Of a stretch of 22,235 bases of DNA, positions 14,479 through 22,232 are shown piece after piece. The notes beneath the pieces were generated by a model that did no database searches, was not told the origin of the DNA, and saw only the letters and a program-made list of their open reading frames with translations. Position 1 is the first letter of the stretch. Each line of letters starts with the position of its first letter. Made by a program: the position numbers and the translations under genes. The stretch is from Pseudomonadota bacterium (GTDB lineage Bacteria > Pseudomonadota > Alphaproteobacteria > Rhizobiales > Rhizobiaceae). The stretch is from the NCBI GenBank assembly GCA_023433855.1, contig JAEYTV010000045.1, positions 1 through 22,235 of the forward strand, in the 5' to 3' direction.

Positions 14479-15249
14479 ATGAGACTGAAGGACAAGATCG
14501 CGCTCATCACCGGCGGAGCCCGCGGTATCGGCCTCGGCTTTGCCGAGGCTTTCGCCGCCGAGGGGGCCAGAGTGATCATCGCCGACATCAATGTCGAACG
14601 GGCCACCGAAGCGGCCGCGTCGATCGGCGATTCCGTGAGTGCAATGCGGCTCGACGTCACCGACCTGTCGAGCATCGAAGCCGTCGTCCGCCAAGTCGAT
14701 GAAGAATTCGGCGGCATCGACATTCTCGTCAACAATGCAGCGATCTTCGACATGGCACCGATCAACGAGATTACAGAGGACAGCTATCAGCGCGTCTTCG
14801 ACGTCAATCTCAAGGGGCCGCTGATCATGATGAAGGCCGTGTCGAACGTCATGATCGCGCGCAAGCGCGGCGGCAAGATCATCAACATGGCCAGCCAGGC
14901 CGGCCGCCGCGGCGAAGCGCTGGTGACACTCTATTGCGCCTCCAAGGCGGCAATCATTTCAGCCACGCAATCGGCCGCGCTTGCTCTCATCCGCCACGGC
15001 ATCCGGGTGAATGCCATCGCCCCCGGGGTGGTGGACGGCGAGCACTGGGACGTGGTCGACGCCAAGTTCGCAGAGTGGGAGGGTCTCAAGCCCGGAGAGA
15101 AGAAGGCCCAGGTCGCCAAGTCCGTTCCAATCGGACGCTTCGCGACCCCCGACGACATCAAGGGCCTGGCGGTCTTCCTCGCGTCCTCCGACAGTGACTA
15201 CATCCTTGCACAGACCTACAATGTCGACGGCGGCAACTGGATGAGCTGA
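14479..15249 (+). CDS. smoS: SmoS-like polyol dehydrogenase (short-chain dehydrogenase), sorbitol/galactitol type
   Basis: This 256-residue classical SDR has the NAD-binding TGGARGIG (11-18), Asp36 at the end of the second strand (favouring NAD), NNAA (85-88) and the catalytic Ser139, Tyr152 and Lys156 (YCASK). The segments GGKIINMASQAGRRGEALV and NAIAPGVVDGEHWDVVDAKF, and the C-terminus QTYNVDGGNWMS, match what I recall of SmoS sorbitol dehydrogenases. Those oxidise sorbitol to fructose and galactitol to tagatose. In this locus galactitol to D-tagatose is the reading that feeds the divergent tagatose kinase. ATG 14479 follows AGGAGA. It is 114 nt after the binding-protein gene and 10 nt before the next dehydrogenase. 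Confidence 0.9.
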   Translation: MRLKDKIALITGGARGIGLGFAEAFAAEGARVIIADINVERATEAAASIGDSVSAMRLDVTDLSSIEAVVRQVDEEFGGIDILVNNAAIFDMAPINEITEDSYQRVFDVNLKGPLIMMKAVSNVMIARKRGGKIINMASQAGRRGEALVTLYCASKAAIISATQSAALALIRHGIRVNAIAPGVVDGEHWDVVDAKFAEWEGLKPGEKKAQVAKSVPIGRFATPDDIKGLAVFLASSDSDYILAQTYNVDGGNWMS

Positions 15250-15259
15250 GGCAACCACA

Positions 15260-16270
15260 ATGAAAGCGATCCACTTCACCGCGAAAGGCCGCGCTTCACT
15301 GGCGGAGTTGCCGCTGGACCCGCTCCTCCCCGGGCACGCGCGGATCCGGGTCAAGGCGTCAGGCCTTTGCCATACCGACATAGACGTGCTGCATGCACGG
15401 TATGGCGACGGCGCATTTCCGGTTGTTCCCGGCCATGAATACGCCGGTGAGGTGGTGGAAGTCGCAGATGACGTCGTCAACGTCCGTCCCGGCAGCCGGG
15501 TCGTCGTGGATCCCAACCTACCGTGCGGCCATTGCCGCTCGTGCCGCAAGGGGCTGACCAACCTCTGCCTAGACCTCAAGGCCTACGGCGTCACGCATAA
15601 CGGCGGCTTTGCCGAATTCAGTACCGTCAAGGCGAACCATCTGCACGACATCGGCGAGATGTCCTACGATCTTGCAGCGCTTTCGGAACCACTTGCATGT
15701 GTCCTGAACGGCATCGGGTCGGCAAACCCCGAACCTTCGCGAGGCGTGCCCAGTCATGCACTCGTCTTCGGCGCGGGACCGATCGGGCTGCTGCTCGGAC
15801 TCTCGTTACAGGCAAGGGGCTTTGAGACGGTTACTGTTTCGGATGTCAACGAGGAGCGGCTTGCCTTTGCTTCGGGGCTCGGGCTCCGGACCGAGCGGGC
15901 GGGATCGGACAGTCTCGCCGCGCGTCGGCGGGATTTCGACGTCGTAGCGGACGCGACCGGGGTTGCCGTCGTCGTTGAGGGCATGATCGATTTCGTCGCC
16001 GACGGCGGTACAGCCATGATTTTCGGGGTGTGCGCGCCCGACGTCCATGTCGCCATCTCGCCATTCACGCTTTTCCGACGCCAGATCAAGCTTGCAGGCT
16101 CGCATTCGCTGAACCGCAACATACCCCAGGCGATCGAACTGATTGCCAAGGACCAGGAGCGGATGTCGAAGCTCGTCACGCACAGACTGCCCCTGGAGGA
16201 GATGGCACCATACTTCCTCGCAAAACCAACCGATCCTGCAACGATGAAGGTGCAGTACGTCGATGGATAA
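15260..16270 (+). CDS. Zinc-dependent medium-chain alcohol dehydrogenase, candidate D-altritol/polyol dehydrogenase
   Basis: This 336-residue MDR enzyme (PF08240 plus PF00107) has catalytic-zinc ligands Cys37 (GLCHTD) and His59-Glu60 (PGHEYAG). The structural-zinc cysteines are Cys89, Cys92, Cys95 and Cys103 (PCGHCRSCRKGLTNLC). The nucleotide-binding motif is GAGPIG (171-176). It starts 10 nt after the SDR gene, with GAGG as ribosome binding site, so the two are co-translated. In A. tumefaciens a PF00107 dehydrogenase in an equivalent neighbourhood oxidises D-altritol to D-tagatose, which would make this a second entry to the same pathway. Alternatives are sorbitol, arabinitol or threonine-type dehydrogenase. 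Confidence 0.88.
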   Translation: MKAIHFTAKGRASLAELPLDPLLPGHARIRVKASGLCHTDIDVLHARYGDGAFPVVPGHEYAGEVVEVADDVVNVRPGSRVVVDPNLPCGHCRSCRKGLTNLCLDLKAYGVTHNGGFAEFSTVKANHLHDIGEMSYDLAALSEPLACVLNGIGSANPEPSRGVPSHALVFGAGPIGLLLGLSLQARGFETVTVSDVNEERLAFASGLGLRTERAGSDSLAARRRDFDVVADATGVAVVVEGMIDFVADGGTAMIFGVCAPDVHVAISPFTLFRRQIKLAGSHSLNRNIPQAIELIAKDQERMSKLVTHRLPLEEMAPYFLAKPTDPATMKVQYVDG

Positions 16271-16362
16271 CCTCCATCCTGCATCTGCGGCGCTCAAGCT
16301 GCCTTTCCACGGCGAGGCTGAACGACTAAGACGTTTCAGCCATCGTCGGAGGAGCCGGTTGC

Positions 16363-17403
16363 TTGGTTAAGACGATCCGAACGATGGAGGATTTTTCGGA
16401 GTTCGTCGGGCTCTCGCGGCCGACGGTTTCCAAGTATTTCAACGATCCCACATCGGTGCGGAAGAAGACGCGCGAGGCCATCGAGGGAGCGCTCAAGAAG
16501 TCCGGCTTTCGCCCCAACATGCTGGCTGTCAACCTCAACCGGCGCCGCAGCAACATCCTCGGTATCGTCATACCGAACTCGCTGGACCCCTTCTTCATGG
16601 CGTTGACCCGCCAGATCGCGATGATTGCCCAGGAGGCGGGTTTCCTGGCCTTCGTGCTCTCGTCGGACGGTCGCCCGGAGATCGAAGAAGAGGCGATCAA
16701 GACCTTCCGGTCGATGAATGTTGCGGGCGCGATCGTCGCGCCGATTGGGCGCAAGGGGAGCAACTCGTCCCTCGAACAGCTGGGTAAGGACATACCGCTC
16801 GTCTACGTCGACACACCGCTCGACGATGAAGCCGCCTATGTGGGAACGGACAACCGCCAGAGCTTCGGGCTCATCGTGGATTACCTCTGCAGGTCGGGCG
16901 AGCCGCCCTGCTTCTTCGGCATGCCGGACGTTAACGTCAATGCGAGCGAACGGCGGCAGTCCTATATCGAGGCTATGGAGAAGCTGAAGCTCACCCCCGA
17001 GATCATCAGGCTCAACGAGGTTGCCACGTGGGATTTCGAACGTTTTGCCTTCGAGGAAGCAAGCCGCATCCTCGACAATCAGGCAAACCTGCCGACCAGG
17101 ACGATCGTTTGCGCCAACGACCGTCTCGCCTTCGGCGTGATCGCCGCAGCATGGCAGAAGGGGCTTCGGGTGGGGCATGGTTCGGGATGCGACCTGCGCG
17201 TCGCTGGCCACGACGACCATCCACTGTCGCAATATGCATGCCCGCCAATCACCACCGTCACGCAGAACTACAACGAGATCGGCCGGCTGGCGATCGGCCT
17301 CCTCCTCAAGAAGCTCGGTGAAACAGACGGCGTGAACGACATCCGGCTCAGTCATGAGCAGATCCTCTTGAAGTCGGAACTCATGCTCAGGGCATCTGCC
17401 TGA
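16363..17403 (+). CDS. LacI-family transcriptional regulator
   Basis: This 346-residue regulator has an N-terminal helix-turn-helix (residues about 9-28, MEDFSEFVGLSRPTVSKYF), a hinge near 50-63 (FRPNMLAVNLNRRRS) and a periplasmic-binding-protein-like sugar domain (LGIVIPNSLDPFF from 66; TRTIVCANDRLAFGVIAAA; VAGHDDHPLSQ). The start is probably TTG 16363, because GGAGGAG lies 8 nt upstream. ATG 16384 would cut into the first helix of the DNA-binding domain and has no ribosome binding site. It closes the plus arm of the polyol locus, 92 nt after the zinc dehydrogenase, and is the natural candidate to control both divergent promoters with a polyol or ketose as effector. Confidence 0.92.
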   Translation: MVKTIRTMEDFSEFVGLSRPTVSKYFNDPTSVRKKTREAIEGALKKSGFRPNMLAVNLNRRRSNILGIVIPNSLDPFFMALTRQIAMIAQEAGFLAFVLSSDGRPEIEEEAIKTFRSMNVAGAIVAPIGRKGSNSSLEQLGKDIPLVYVDTPLDDEAAYVGTDNRQSFGLIVDYLCRSGEPPCFFGMPDVNVNASERRQSYIEAMEKLKLTPEIIRLNEVATWDFERFAFEEASRILDNQANLPTRTIVCANDRLAFGVIAAAWQKGLRVGHGSGCDLRVAGHDDHPLSQYACPPITTVTQNYNEIGRLAIGLLLKKLGETDGVNDIRLSHEQILLKSELMLRASA

Positions 17404-17427
17404 CGGCAATCAGCCGTCAGGCTTTCC
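17399..17427 (+). terminator. Terminator hairpin overlapping the LacI-type regulator stop codon
   Basis: CCTGACGGC (17399-17407) pairs perfectly with GCCGTCAGG (17413-17421) across a 5-nt loop and is followed by CTTTCC. The TGA stop codon (17401-17403) sits inside the left arm, so a terminating ribosome would occlude the hairpin. The tail is only weakly T-rich. It marks the end of the polyol operon. Confidence 0.65.
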
Positions 17428-17846
17428 AATGGCGGTAAATGGGGCGGAGCTTCCTGCCGCCAGGATCGCGCACATGGGCAAGCGCGGCGACAAGCCAAAA
17501 CCGATGCTCCCGAACAACTCGGATCAAGAACCGGCGAGCGGCAGCTATCAAGCGAGTTGTGGTGTGGTTGCGGTGCCCGACAAACGATCTAAATCCGGAT
17601 CCGTCGATAATCTCATGGAGTAGCTGCGAGATAAACGGAACAATCAGGATACACAAACAGCTGTTGCTTTCAGTTCCAACCCGACGAGCATACCATTTCC
17701 CGGGGTGACCCAGGTATCGCGGCAGTGCTAGGCCTTTCATCTGACGTGGCGTGGAGCACATCATGATACCGCTCGGTGCCAAGGAGGCCACTCCAAGGCG
17801 GCGTGCCGGTTGTTCATCGGATCTAGGAAAGAGAGACTGGAGCGTC
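17428..17846. other. Non-coding spacer upstream of the exporter/crtWZ operon
   Basis: This stretch of about 420 nt separates the polyol locus from the ABC exporter. I see no clear -35/-10 pair, EcfG-type or sigma-54-type promoter and no RNA gene. A 143-codon minus-strand frame (17417-17848) has some protein-like segments (RFLIRVVREHRFWLVAALAHV), but no ribosome binding site and no family I recognise. The promoter for the downstream operon must lie here or further upstream. Confidence 0.45.
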
Positions 17847-18791
17847 ATGATGAGAAGCCCTGCTGCGCTCGAAGTGGAAGGCCTGTCGGCCCGCTACGGC
17901 GACAGACAGGTTCTGCGAGCCGTCGATCTTTCTATCGAGCCAGGAGAAATCTTCGGGCTGCTCGGACCCAACGGCGCGGGGAAAACCAGCCTGGTTCGCG
18001 CGATTTGCGGTCGCCTGCCTCCGACGGCCGGAAGCGTCACGATCGCAGGAAGGCTCAACAGCCGGAGCGCCGCACCATCGATCGGTCTCGCGCCCCAGGA
18101 GATCGCGCTCTATCCGAGCCTGACCATTCGCGAGAACCTTGAGGTCTTTGGCCGATTGTCCGGCCTTACCAGGAAAGAGACGAGCGTTGCTATTGCAGAC
18201 GCTTGCGAGGCCGCTCATCTCGTCGAACGGTTAAACGAGCGGGTGGATCATTTGTCCGGAGGCTGGAAGCGGCGCGTCAACATCGTCGCCGCCATCCTGC
18301 ATCGTCCCGCACTGCTTATCCTGGATGAGCCGACCGTCGGTGTGGATGTCGATGCGCGCGATGCACTTAACCTCCTCATCCAGAACCTGAGCGGCAGAGG
18401 CATGGGTGTCTTGCTAATCACCCACGATCTCGACCAGGCGGAACTCCTGTGCACCAGGGTGGGCTTCATGCGGAACGGCGTTCTTGCGCCGCAGGGACGG
18501 CCGAGCGAACTGCTGAACGATGCTTTTGGGGCAGACGCCGAGCTTGTCATCAATTTTTCCCGGGCGCTGTCAGCCGATCATGTCGCGGCGCTGCGGCAAA
18601 GAGGGTTCACGGACGTGAGCGGCGGGCAGAGCTGGCAGCTGATCGGAGGCCGTCCCCTCGGCCATCTCGCAGCGGATCTGGAACGGGCAGGCATCATCCC
18701 CAGCGAGATGCATTACCGCCGCCCCGGTCTCGGCAGTCTTTTCCACCGGCTGATGATCCAGCAGGAAGCAACCCGAGAGGACGCAGCGTGA
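17847..18791 (+). CDS. ABC transporter ATP-binding protein linked to carotenoid genes
   Basis: This 314-residue nucleotide-binding subunit of the ABC-2/DrrA-NatA type has Walker A GPNGAGKT (40-47), Q-loop Gln84, signature LSGGW (136-140), Walker B LLILDEPTVG (156-165) and switch His193. The C-terminal extension after about 225 is typical of exporters of drugs, lipids or glycolipids. ATG 17847 was chosen because a second ATG follows directly and the ABC fold begins there; the frame is open to 17751 with a possible 32-residue extension. The stop overlaps the permease start (GTGA). The substrate is unknown; co-linearity with crtW and crtZ suggests a connection to carotenoid or envelope lipid handling. 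Confidence 0.88.
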   Translation: MMRSPAALEVEGLSARYGDRQVLRAVDLSIEPGEIFGLLGPNGAGKTSLVRAICGRLPPTAGSVTIAGRLNSRSAAPSIGLAPQEIALYPSLTIRENLEVFGRLSGLTRKETSVAIADACEAAHLVERLNERVDHLSGGWKRRVNIVAAILHRPALLILDEPTVGVDVDARDALNLLIQNLSGRGMGVLLITHDLDQAELLCTRVGFMRNGVLAPQGRPSELLNDAFGADAELVINFSRALSADHVAALRQRGFTDVSGGQSWQLIGGRPLGHLAADLERAGIIPSEMHYRRPGLGSLFHRLMIQQEATREDAA

Positions 18792-19996
18792 TCGTCTCAA
18801 TGCTTCGTGTCATGACGCTCAGCCTCATCCGCGACCGGGGGGCCCTGGTTCTCGCGTTCATCCTGCCGCCTGCGATATTCGTGATCTTCGCGGCCATCTT
18901 CTCGGCCACGGCGAAAGACGAGCCTCCGCTGAAAGTCGCCTTCGGCACCGCGGGAGGGAGTGAGGTCTGGGACCGGTTTGAAACGGTCTTGCGCAACGAG
19001 CCCTCCTTACGTGTCCTTCCCGATACAGAAAACAATCAGGCGGACGTCGGCCGACAGGTCGAGCGCGGACTTGCGGATGTGGGCCTTTTCGCGAAAGGCG
19101 ATCTGGACTCCAGCGAGACGGCGCCCCTCGTGGTTCTCGCGGACCCAAGCAAGCCGCTTGCGGGCGTTATCCTGACAGGACAGATCCAGAAGCTCATCGC
19201 CGGCCAAATGCCGGATGTCGCGCTTTCTCGTACGATCCCGTCAGTCGAGAAGCTGATCGGCGGATTCACCCCAGAGCAGTCGGCGCGGCTGGCGATGACG
19301 ATCGAGGAGTTGAAGCGCGGCGCAGCGGAGCAGGGTTCAGGGGACGGTCCGGGGTTGGTGCAGACAGCCTCGGTCGGTCCGCCTACGAACGGGAACGCGA
19401 TCGTGACTTATTATGCCGGCGCCGTAGCCATCCTCTTCCTGTTGTTCTCGGCCATGCAAAGTGCGGCCATACTCATCGACGAGCGCAGTTCAGGCATTCT
19501 GGATCGCATCGCTATCGCGCCCGCCGGACCCGAGGTGGTCATCTACGGCAAGTTCCTGTTTCTCACAGCACAAGGCGTGATCCAGGTGGGACTGGTCTTT
19601 GCTACCGCGGCGATCGTCTATGACGTCCAAGTGATCGGCCAGCTGGGGTTGTGGCTGCTCATCACGCTTGCGGCAGCAATGGCGGCTTCGGGGCTCGCGC
19701 TTGCCGTTGCGGCGACCTGCACGACCAAGCAGCAAGCTCAAACAATCTCCACATTTATCGTGCTTGTCTGTTCGGCCCTCGGCGGTTCGATGGTGCCGCG
19801 CTTCATGATGCCTCTTTGGCTGCAGGACGTCGGACGTTTTACGCCGAACGCCTGGGTCATCGAAGCCTATCACGGGGTTCTGTGGCGAGGTGAACCATTG
19901 CCGGAACTGCTGCCGGAACTAGGTAGTCTACTCGCGTTGGCTGCAGTCTGCACCGCATATGCAGTCTCCGTTTCTCGACGAAGGCTGCGGCTCTAG
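18788..19996 (+). CDS. ABC-2 type transporter permease linked to carotenoid genes
   Basis: This 402-residue permease has an N-terminal helix (about 19-41, ALVLAFILPPAIFVIFAAIF), a large extracytoplasmic domain (about 42-200) and five or so further helices from about residue 205. The coupling-helix sequence DERSSGILDRI lies between helices two and three. This is the ABC2_membrane_3 (YhbF/NatB-like) arrangement. GTG 18788 overlaps the ATPase stop; ATG 18800 is an in-frame alternative. It ends 11 nt before crtW, so all four genes are probably one message. Substrate cannot be told from the sequence. Confidence 0.87.
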   Translation: MIVSMLRVMTLSLIRDRGALVLAFILPPAIFVIFAAIFSATAKDEPPLKVAFGTAGGSEVWDRFETVLRNEPSLRVLPDTENNQADVGRQVERGLADVGLFAKGDLDSSETAPLVVLADPSKPLAGVILTGQIQKLIAGQMPDVALSRTIPSVEKLIGGFTPEQSARLAMTIEELKRGAAEQGSGDGPGLVQTASVGPPTNGNAIVTYYAGAVAILFLLFSAMQSAAILIDERSSGILDRIAIAPAGPEVVIYGKFLFLTAQGVIQVGLVFATAAIVYDVQVIGQLGLWLLITLAAAMAASGLALAVAATCTTKQQAQTISTFIVLVCSALGGSMVPRFMMPLWLQDVGRFTPNAWVIEAYHGVLWRGEPLPELLPELGSLLALAAVCTAYAVSVSRRRLRL

Positions 19997-20007
19997 GGGA
20001 AGTTGGC

Positions 20008-20769
20008 ATGGCAAGCGTGACAATGGATGATACGAGATTGCGCGGCGACACGGCGGTGAGCCTGTTTCTCGCCGCGATGATCGTGCTCGCCTGGCTTTGC
20101 GTCCACTTCGCCAGCATCTTCTTCATAAACTGGAACGTGCCCGGGCGCATTGTCTGGGCACCCGTCGTCATCGCCGTCCAATGCTGGCTGAGCGTCGGTT
20201 TGTTCATCATCGCGCATGACACCATGCACGGGTCGCTCGCGCCTGAGTATCCCCGGCTCAACCGGGCGATCGGCAGGTTCTGCGTCTTCATCTATGCAGG
20301 TTTTTCCTACGATAAGCTCTTTGCCAGCCACCACGCCCATCACCGTTACGCCGGTACAGCAGACGACCCGGATTTCGATGAGAACCACCCGACCAGCTTC
20401 TGGCCCTGGTACCTGACGTTCTTCCGGCGCTATTTCGGCTGGCGCGAGTTCGGGATCCTGACGATCGCGGTCCTCGCCTATCTCATCATCCTGCGCGAGC
20501 GCTTCCCCACAATGCTGGTCTTCTGGGCGCTTCCGGCAATCCTTTCGTCGATCCAGCTCTTCTATTTCGGTACCTTCCTGCCCCACCGGGCCGAGGAAAT
20601 GCCATTCACCGATCGCCATCGGGCGCGCAGCAGTGATTTTTCTCCCCTCATGTCTTTGCTGACGTGCTTCCACTTCGGCTATCATCATGAACATCATGAC
20701 CGGCCGGGGGTGCCGTGGTGGAGGCTGCCCGCGCAGCGTGAGGCCGCGCTACGCGCCGAAGCAAGCTGA
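20008..20769 (+). CDS. crtW: Beta-carotene 4-ketolase CrtW
   Basis: This 253-residue integral-membrane di-iron oxygenase introduces the 4,4'-keto groups into beta-carotene or zeaxanthin. All the expected histidine boxes are present: H70-DTM-H74, HHAHH (108-112) within SHHAHHRYAGTADDPDFD, and HHEHH (226-230). His193 lies in FLPHRAE. Four hydrophobic stretches flank the boxes (about 16-40, 48-70, 150-163 and 170-192). Length is normal for CrtW (about 240-260). ATG 20008 follows GGGGAAG. It is 11 nt after the ABC permease and 8 nt before crtZ. Confidence 0.95.
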   Translation: MASVTMDDTRLRGDTAVSLFLAAMIVLAWLCVHFASIFFINWNVPGRIVWAPVVIAVQCWLSVGLFIIAHDTMHGSLAPEYPRLNRAIGRFCVFIYAGFSYDKLFASHHAHHRYAGTADDPDFDENHPTSFWPWYLTFFRRYFGWREFGILTIAVLAYLIILRERFPTMLVFWALPAILSSIQLFYFGTFLPHRAEEMPFTDRHRARSSDFSPLMSLLTCFHFGYHHEHHDRPGVPWWRLPAQREAALRAEAS

Positions 20770-20777
20770 GGTTATCC

Positions 20778-21308
20778 ATGGAAAGCCTGTTCCCTTACCT
20801 CGTCCCGACCCTTCTCGTCATCGGCACCGTTGTCTTCATGGAGTGGTTTGCGGCGTGGTCGCACGAGCACATCATGCATGGCTGGGGATGGCGTTGGCAC
20901 AAATCCCACCACGAGCCCCATGACGAGACGCTGGAGAAGAACGATCTCTACGCCGTCATCTTCGCCGTTTTTGCAGTCGCTTTGTTCTGGATCGGCTCAA
21001 ACTGGTTCTGGCCGGTGTGGTGGATTGCCGTCGGCATCTCGGTTTACGGCGTATTGTACTTCTTCATGCATGACGGGCTGGTTCATCAAAGATGGCCCTT
21101 CAGGTACATCCCGCGCACGGGTTACCTGAAGCGGGTCTACCAAGCGCATCGCCTGCATCATGCCGTCCAGGGCCGTGACGGCTGCGTCTCCTTCGGCTTC
21201 GTCTACGCGGAGCCGGTCGACAAGCTGGTCAGGCAGCTTCAGGAGAACAAGCGCCAGATCGGTCCGGACCTGTTGAAGGACGATACCCGACGTACCGCCG
21301 CCGAGTGA
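20778..21308 (+). CDS. crtZ: Beta-carotene 3-hydroxylase CrtZ
   Basis: This 176-residue membrane di-iron hydroxylase adds the 3,3'-hydroxyls to the beta-ionone rings. The histidine clusters are H29-E-H31-IM-H34, H41-KS-HH45, H98-DGLV-H103 and H124-RL-HH128, exactly the CrtZ set. Membrane segments lie at about 7-26, 57-73 and 79-97. Together with CrtW it would convert beta-carotene to astaxanthin or partly oxidised intermediates. The spacing of 8 nt after crtW implies one operon. Its TGA abuts the crtB stop on the other strand. Confidence 0.95.
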   Translation: MESLFPYLVPTLLVIGTVVFMEWFAAWSHEHIMHGWGWRWHKSHHEPHDETLEKNDLYAVIFAVFAVALFWIGSNWFWPVWWIAVGISVYGVLYFFMHDGLVHQRWPFRYIPRTGYLKRVYQAHRLHHAVQGRDGCVSFGFVYAEPVDKLVRQLQENKRQIGPDLLKDDTRRTAAE

Positions 21309-22232
21309 TCAGGGACGCTGCCACAGACCGGTTCGCGGGGCGGAAGGCGTGACGACGCGCGTGCGTGCAACATCGCCGAGAGCCAGAGCGAGCAAAGCCG
21401 ATTTCTCCGCCCTGGAGGTCGAGATTCGGCGGTCCCAGGCCGCTGGCCCTGCCACCCGCATCTTGCTGCCGATGGCGCGATAGACACGCCGCGCCGTCGC
21501 AATGGCCCAGGCAGATCTCGCCGGCAGGGAGGAAAGCCCGACATAGGCGGAGGCATAATAGCTCTCTGCCAGGTCGAGAAGCTCCAACGCCGCCGCATGA
21601 AGCGCTTCCCGCTGGGTCAGGTCCTCGGGATCCGGCGCCACGATGCCATGACGTGCGAGCAGCTCCGCAGGAAGGTAGATCCTTCCCGCCCGCGCGTCGT
21701 CCACCACATCTCGGGCAATGTTCGTGAGCTGGAAAGCCAGTCCCAGATCAGACGCCCGATCAAGCGTCTGCGGGTCCCTTACGCCCATGATCATCGCCAT
21801 CATCACGCCCACCACGCCGGCGACGTGATAGCAGTAATCCAAGGTCTCGGAGATCGAGGCGTAGCTCCGGTTGCTCACGTCCATCTCAAACCCCGCGAGC
21901 AGTTCCTCCGGGTGTCGCGCCGGGATCTGGTGGCGCTCGACAACCCGGCGAAGAGCTTCGAACACGGGATCATCAACGCGCTCGCCTCGCAATGCCGCCG
22001 CCGTTTGATGCCGCAGAAGGTTCAGGCGTTGCTGCTGCCCCTGGCGGAAATCTTCCTGCTGTGCGTGGCCAAGCGTTTGTCCGTCAATGACATCGTCGCA
22101 ATGGCGGCACCAGGCATAGAGCATGATGGCATCATGACGGGTCTGGCGGTCAAACAGCCGGGCCGCCGCAGCAAAACTCTGTGACCCGTGAGCGATGGCA
22201 GCCTCGCTGGTGGCGATGACGGCATCGTTCAT
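21309..22232 (-). CDS. crtB: Phytoene synthase CrtB
   Basis: This 307-residue trans-isoprenyl diphosphate synthase condenses two geranylgeranyl diphosphates head-to-head to phytoene, the first committed carotenoid step. The first aspartate-rich motif is DDVID (46-50), preceded by LYAWCRHC. The second is RDVVDDARAGRIYLP (174-188), preceded by LGLAFQLTNIA. FEMDVSNRSYASISETLDYC (115-134) and AGVVG (138-142) are also typical. The start ATG 22230-22232 sits at the window edge, so the protein is complete but its upstream neighbour (often crtI) and promoter lie outside. It converges on crtZ with no bases between stop codons. Confidence 0.95.
   Translation of the reverse strand: MNDAVIATSEAAIAHGSQSFAAAARLFDRQTRHDAIMLYAWCRHCDDVIDGQTLGHAQQEDFRQGQQQRLNLLRHQTAAALRGERVDDPVFEALRRVVERHQIPARHPEELLAGFEMDVSNRSYASISETLDYCYHVAGVVGVMMAMIMGVRDPQTLDRASDLGLAFQLTNIARDVVDDARAGRIYLPAELLARHGIVAPDPEDLTQREALHAAALELLDLAESYYASAYVGLSSLPARSAWAIATARRVYRAIGSKMRVAGPAAWDRRISTSRAEKSALLALALGDVARTRVVTPSAPRTGLWQRP

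Noticed and set aside
17640..17680. GGAAC-like element suggestive of an EcfG general-stress promoter
   Set aside because: GGAAC occurs on each strand in this area, but no GTT/CGTT box lies at the required 16-17 nt spacing.
17417..17848. Minus-strand open frame of 143 codons in the spacer before the exporter operon
   Set aside because: No ribosome binding site, no family I recognise, and it overlaps the regulator terminator and the exporter start; left as a possible but unsupported gene.
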